Source of the DNA: VHBM01 sp052386635
GTDB lineage: Archaea; Thermoproteota; Nitrososphaeria; Nitrososphaerales; Nitrosopumilaceae
DNA: 21,212 nt
Direction of reading: 5' to 3'
NCBI GenBank assembly: GCA_052386635.1
Contig: JBQTJY010000142.1
Location: 1 to 21,212 of the forward strand
Shown here: positions 20,089 through 21,212 of the stretch, piece after piece
Layout of the letters: each line of letters begins with the position of its first letter
Numbering within the stretch: the stretch's first letter is position 1
Program-made: the position numbers and the translations under genes
The notes under the pieces: model-generated
Told to the model about the DNA's origin: nothing
Databases searched by the model: none
Seen by the model: only the letters and a program-made list of their open reading frames with translations

Positions 20089-21142
20089 ATTAAAAATTGA
20101 TCCAAGACTAGTTGAAGAGTTTCTAAATTTTTCAAGAAACATTGCAGAGGCACCAAAGCTTGTCCCAGCACCTGATGAGATTACACTTGAAACAACGCCA
20201 TACGATGTGGCATATACTGAAGATAAGGTAAGACTGCTTCACTACAAGCCATTAACTAGCACGCAGAGTAAAGTTCCGCTAGTCATTGCATATGCAATTA
20301 TCAACAGACATCACATTTTAGATATTCACCCAAAGAAAAGTTGGGTAAGAAATCTTTTGGAGCAAGGAATTGATATTTACATGATAGACTGGGGATCTCC
20401 ATCAAATATTGACAAGTATCTTGACATGGATGATTATGTCAATGTGTATTTAGATCACTGCGTTGACTTTGTGAAACACGAATCTGGCACAGATAGTGTC
20501 TCATTACAAGGATATTGTACAGGTGGAACTCTTGCAACAATTTATGCAGCGCTTCATCCAAAAAACATCAAAAATCTTGTTGCTACAGCGCCTGTAATTG
20601 ATGGGTGGAAGGACACTACAGTTGTTGGCAATATTGCAAAGCACGTTGATGTCGAAAAGATGGTCAAAACGATTGGAAACATGCCGCCTGAGTTCATGTA
20701 CTATTGTTTTTCTATTCTAAAGCCATTTGAGCAGGGATTAGAAAAATACATCAATTTTTTTAGAAATATTCACGACGAAAACTATGTTGATAACTTTTTA
20801 CGTGTTGAAAAATGGCTTGGAGACACACCACCTATTCCTGGTGAACTCTTCAAGCAATGGATAAAAGACATCTACCAAGACAATCTTTTGATTCAAAACA
20901 AGATGTATGTTGGAGGAAAACAGATTTCACTAAAAAATATCACAATGCCACTTTTTACCCAAGTTGCAGTTGGCGATCATCTTGTGTCACCTGAATGTAG
21001 CATGCCTTTGCATTATGCAGTTGGAAGCGAAGACAAGACTCTTAGAATTTATCCAACTGGTCATGTTGGCATGATTGCAAGCTCGCTTTCTCAGAAAAAA
21101 GTGCTTCCTGAGCTTGGTCAGTGGTTAAAAGAAAGATCTTAA
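20078..21142 (+). CDS. phaC: Class III-like polyhydroxyalkanoate synthase catalytic subunit PhaC
   Basis: PhaC joins hydroxyacyl-CoA units into polyester with release of CoA, storing carbon in granules. The α/β-hydrolase fold carries the lipase-like box SLQGYCTGGTLATIYAALHP, with the active Cys in place of Ser (Cys147 when counted from the start used here). Asp300 in VGDHLVSP and His329 in PTGHVGM complete the triad. Other family marks are YAIINRHHILDIHP and IYMIDWGSPS. At 354 residues it has the usual class III length (~355), and the partner is the short PhaE just upstream, so class III fits. Genes overlap by 11 nt (20 nt if the GTG at 20069 is used), a sign of coupling. Monomer supply genes are not in the window, so polymer production is inferred. 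Confidence 0.93.
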   Translation: MENELKIDPRLVEEFLNFSRNIAEAPKLVPAPDEITLETTPYDVAYTEDKVRLLHYKPLTSTQSKVPLVIAYAIINRHHILDIHPKKSWVRNLLEQGIDIYMIDWGSPSNIDKYLDMDDYVNVYLDHCVDFVKHESGTDSVSLQGYCTGGTLATIYAALHPKNIKNLVATAPVIDGWKDTTVVGNIAKHVDVEKMVKTIGNMPPEFMYYCFSILKPFEQGLEKYINFFRNIHDENYVDNFLRVEKWLGDTPPIPGELFKQWIKDIYQDNLLIQNKMYVGGKQISLKNITMPLFTQVAVGDHLVSPECSMPLHYAVGSEDKTLRIYPTGHVGMIASSLSQKKVLPELGQWLKERS

Positions 21143-21183
21143 AATAAAAAATAAAAAAATTTTTGGTTAGTCTACCTAACTAG

Positions 21184-21212
21184 TTATTTTTCTGGTTGAA
21201 GGTAGATATCCA
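21184..21212 (-). CDS. Possible 3' end of a minus-strand gene cut by the window edge
   Basis: Minus-strand codons just inside the right edge read DIYLQPEK then TAA at 21186-21184, a plausible protein end. Other frames also give short endings, so this is weak. The 41-bp A/T-rich stretch after phaC, with runs of A and T on both strands, would suit terminators for two convergent genes. Confidence 0.25.

Overview
This AT-rich window comes from an ammonia-oxidising archaeon, most likely Nitrosopumilales (Thaumarchaeota/Nitrososphaerota). The evidence is a full archaeal TFB, paired WIKNNAGWW-type repeats that I know mainly from this group, a biotin ligase (the group fixes carbon with a biotin-dependent acyl-CoA carboxylase), a two-subunit PhaE/PhaC pair, TATA-like boxes about 25-28 bp upstream of start codons (leaderless style), and frequent TTG/GTG starts. 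I see no rRNA, tRNA, CRISPR array or insertion sequence.

Layout. Positions 1-5.7 kb carry housekeeping and stress genes: the 3' part of birA, a Lys-rich coiled-coil protein, a split-barrel flavin protein, a secreted TPR/WWA-repeat metalloprotease, a Dps-like ferritin, TFB, a GIY-YIG-like protein and two small proteins. At 5.75-6.15 kb there is a phosphoribosyltransferase gene broken by two compensating 1-nt frameshifts. At 6.2-8.9 kb lie a receptor-type class III nucleotide cyclase (Cache-HAMP-cyclase), a Met/Gln-rich membrane-anchored protein and a winged-helix regulator.

From 8.9 to 19.35 kb the window is a nucleotide-sensing island. It has six CBS-domain proteins: two paralogous four-CBS proteins, one CBS protein fused to a C-terminal domain resembling the ribosome hibernation factor HPF/RaiA, two two-CBS proteins and one divergent multi-CBS protein. 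Between them are a phosphoribosyltransferase, an APC permease, a ribbon-helix-helix-like protein, a second split-barrel protein, a universal stress protein, a CaCA cation exchanger and small membrane proteins. Two of those (23 and 41 aa) overlap by ATGA.

The window ends with phaE-phaC, encoding a class III-like polyhydroxyalkanoate synthase. My reading, which is inference, is that the region gathers energy and starvation functions: adenylate sensing (CBS, USP, cyclase), transport, ribosome hibernation, iron/oxidative protection and carbon storage. The best candidate for a little-described system is the CBS-HPF fusion, divergently transcribed from a four-CBS paralogue whose putative TATA box lies inside a perfect inverted repeat.
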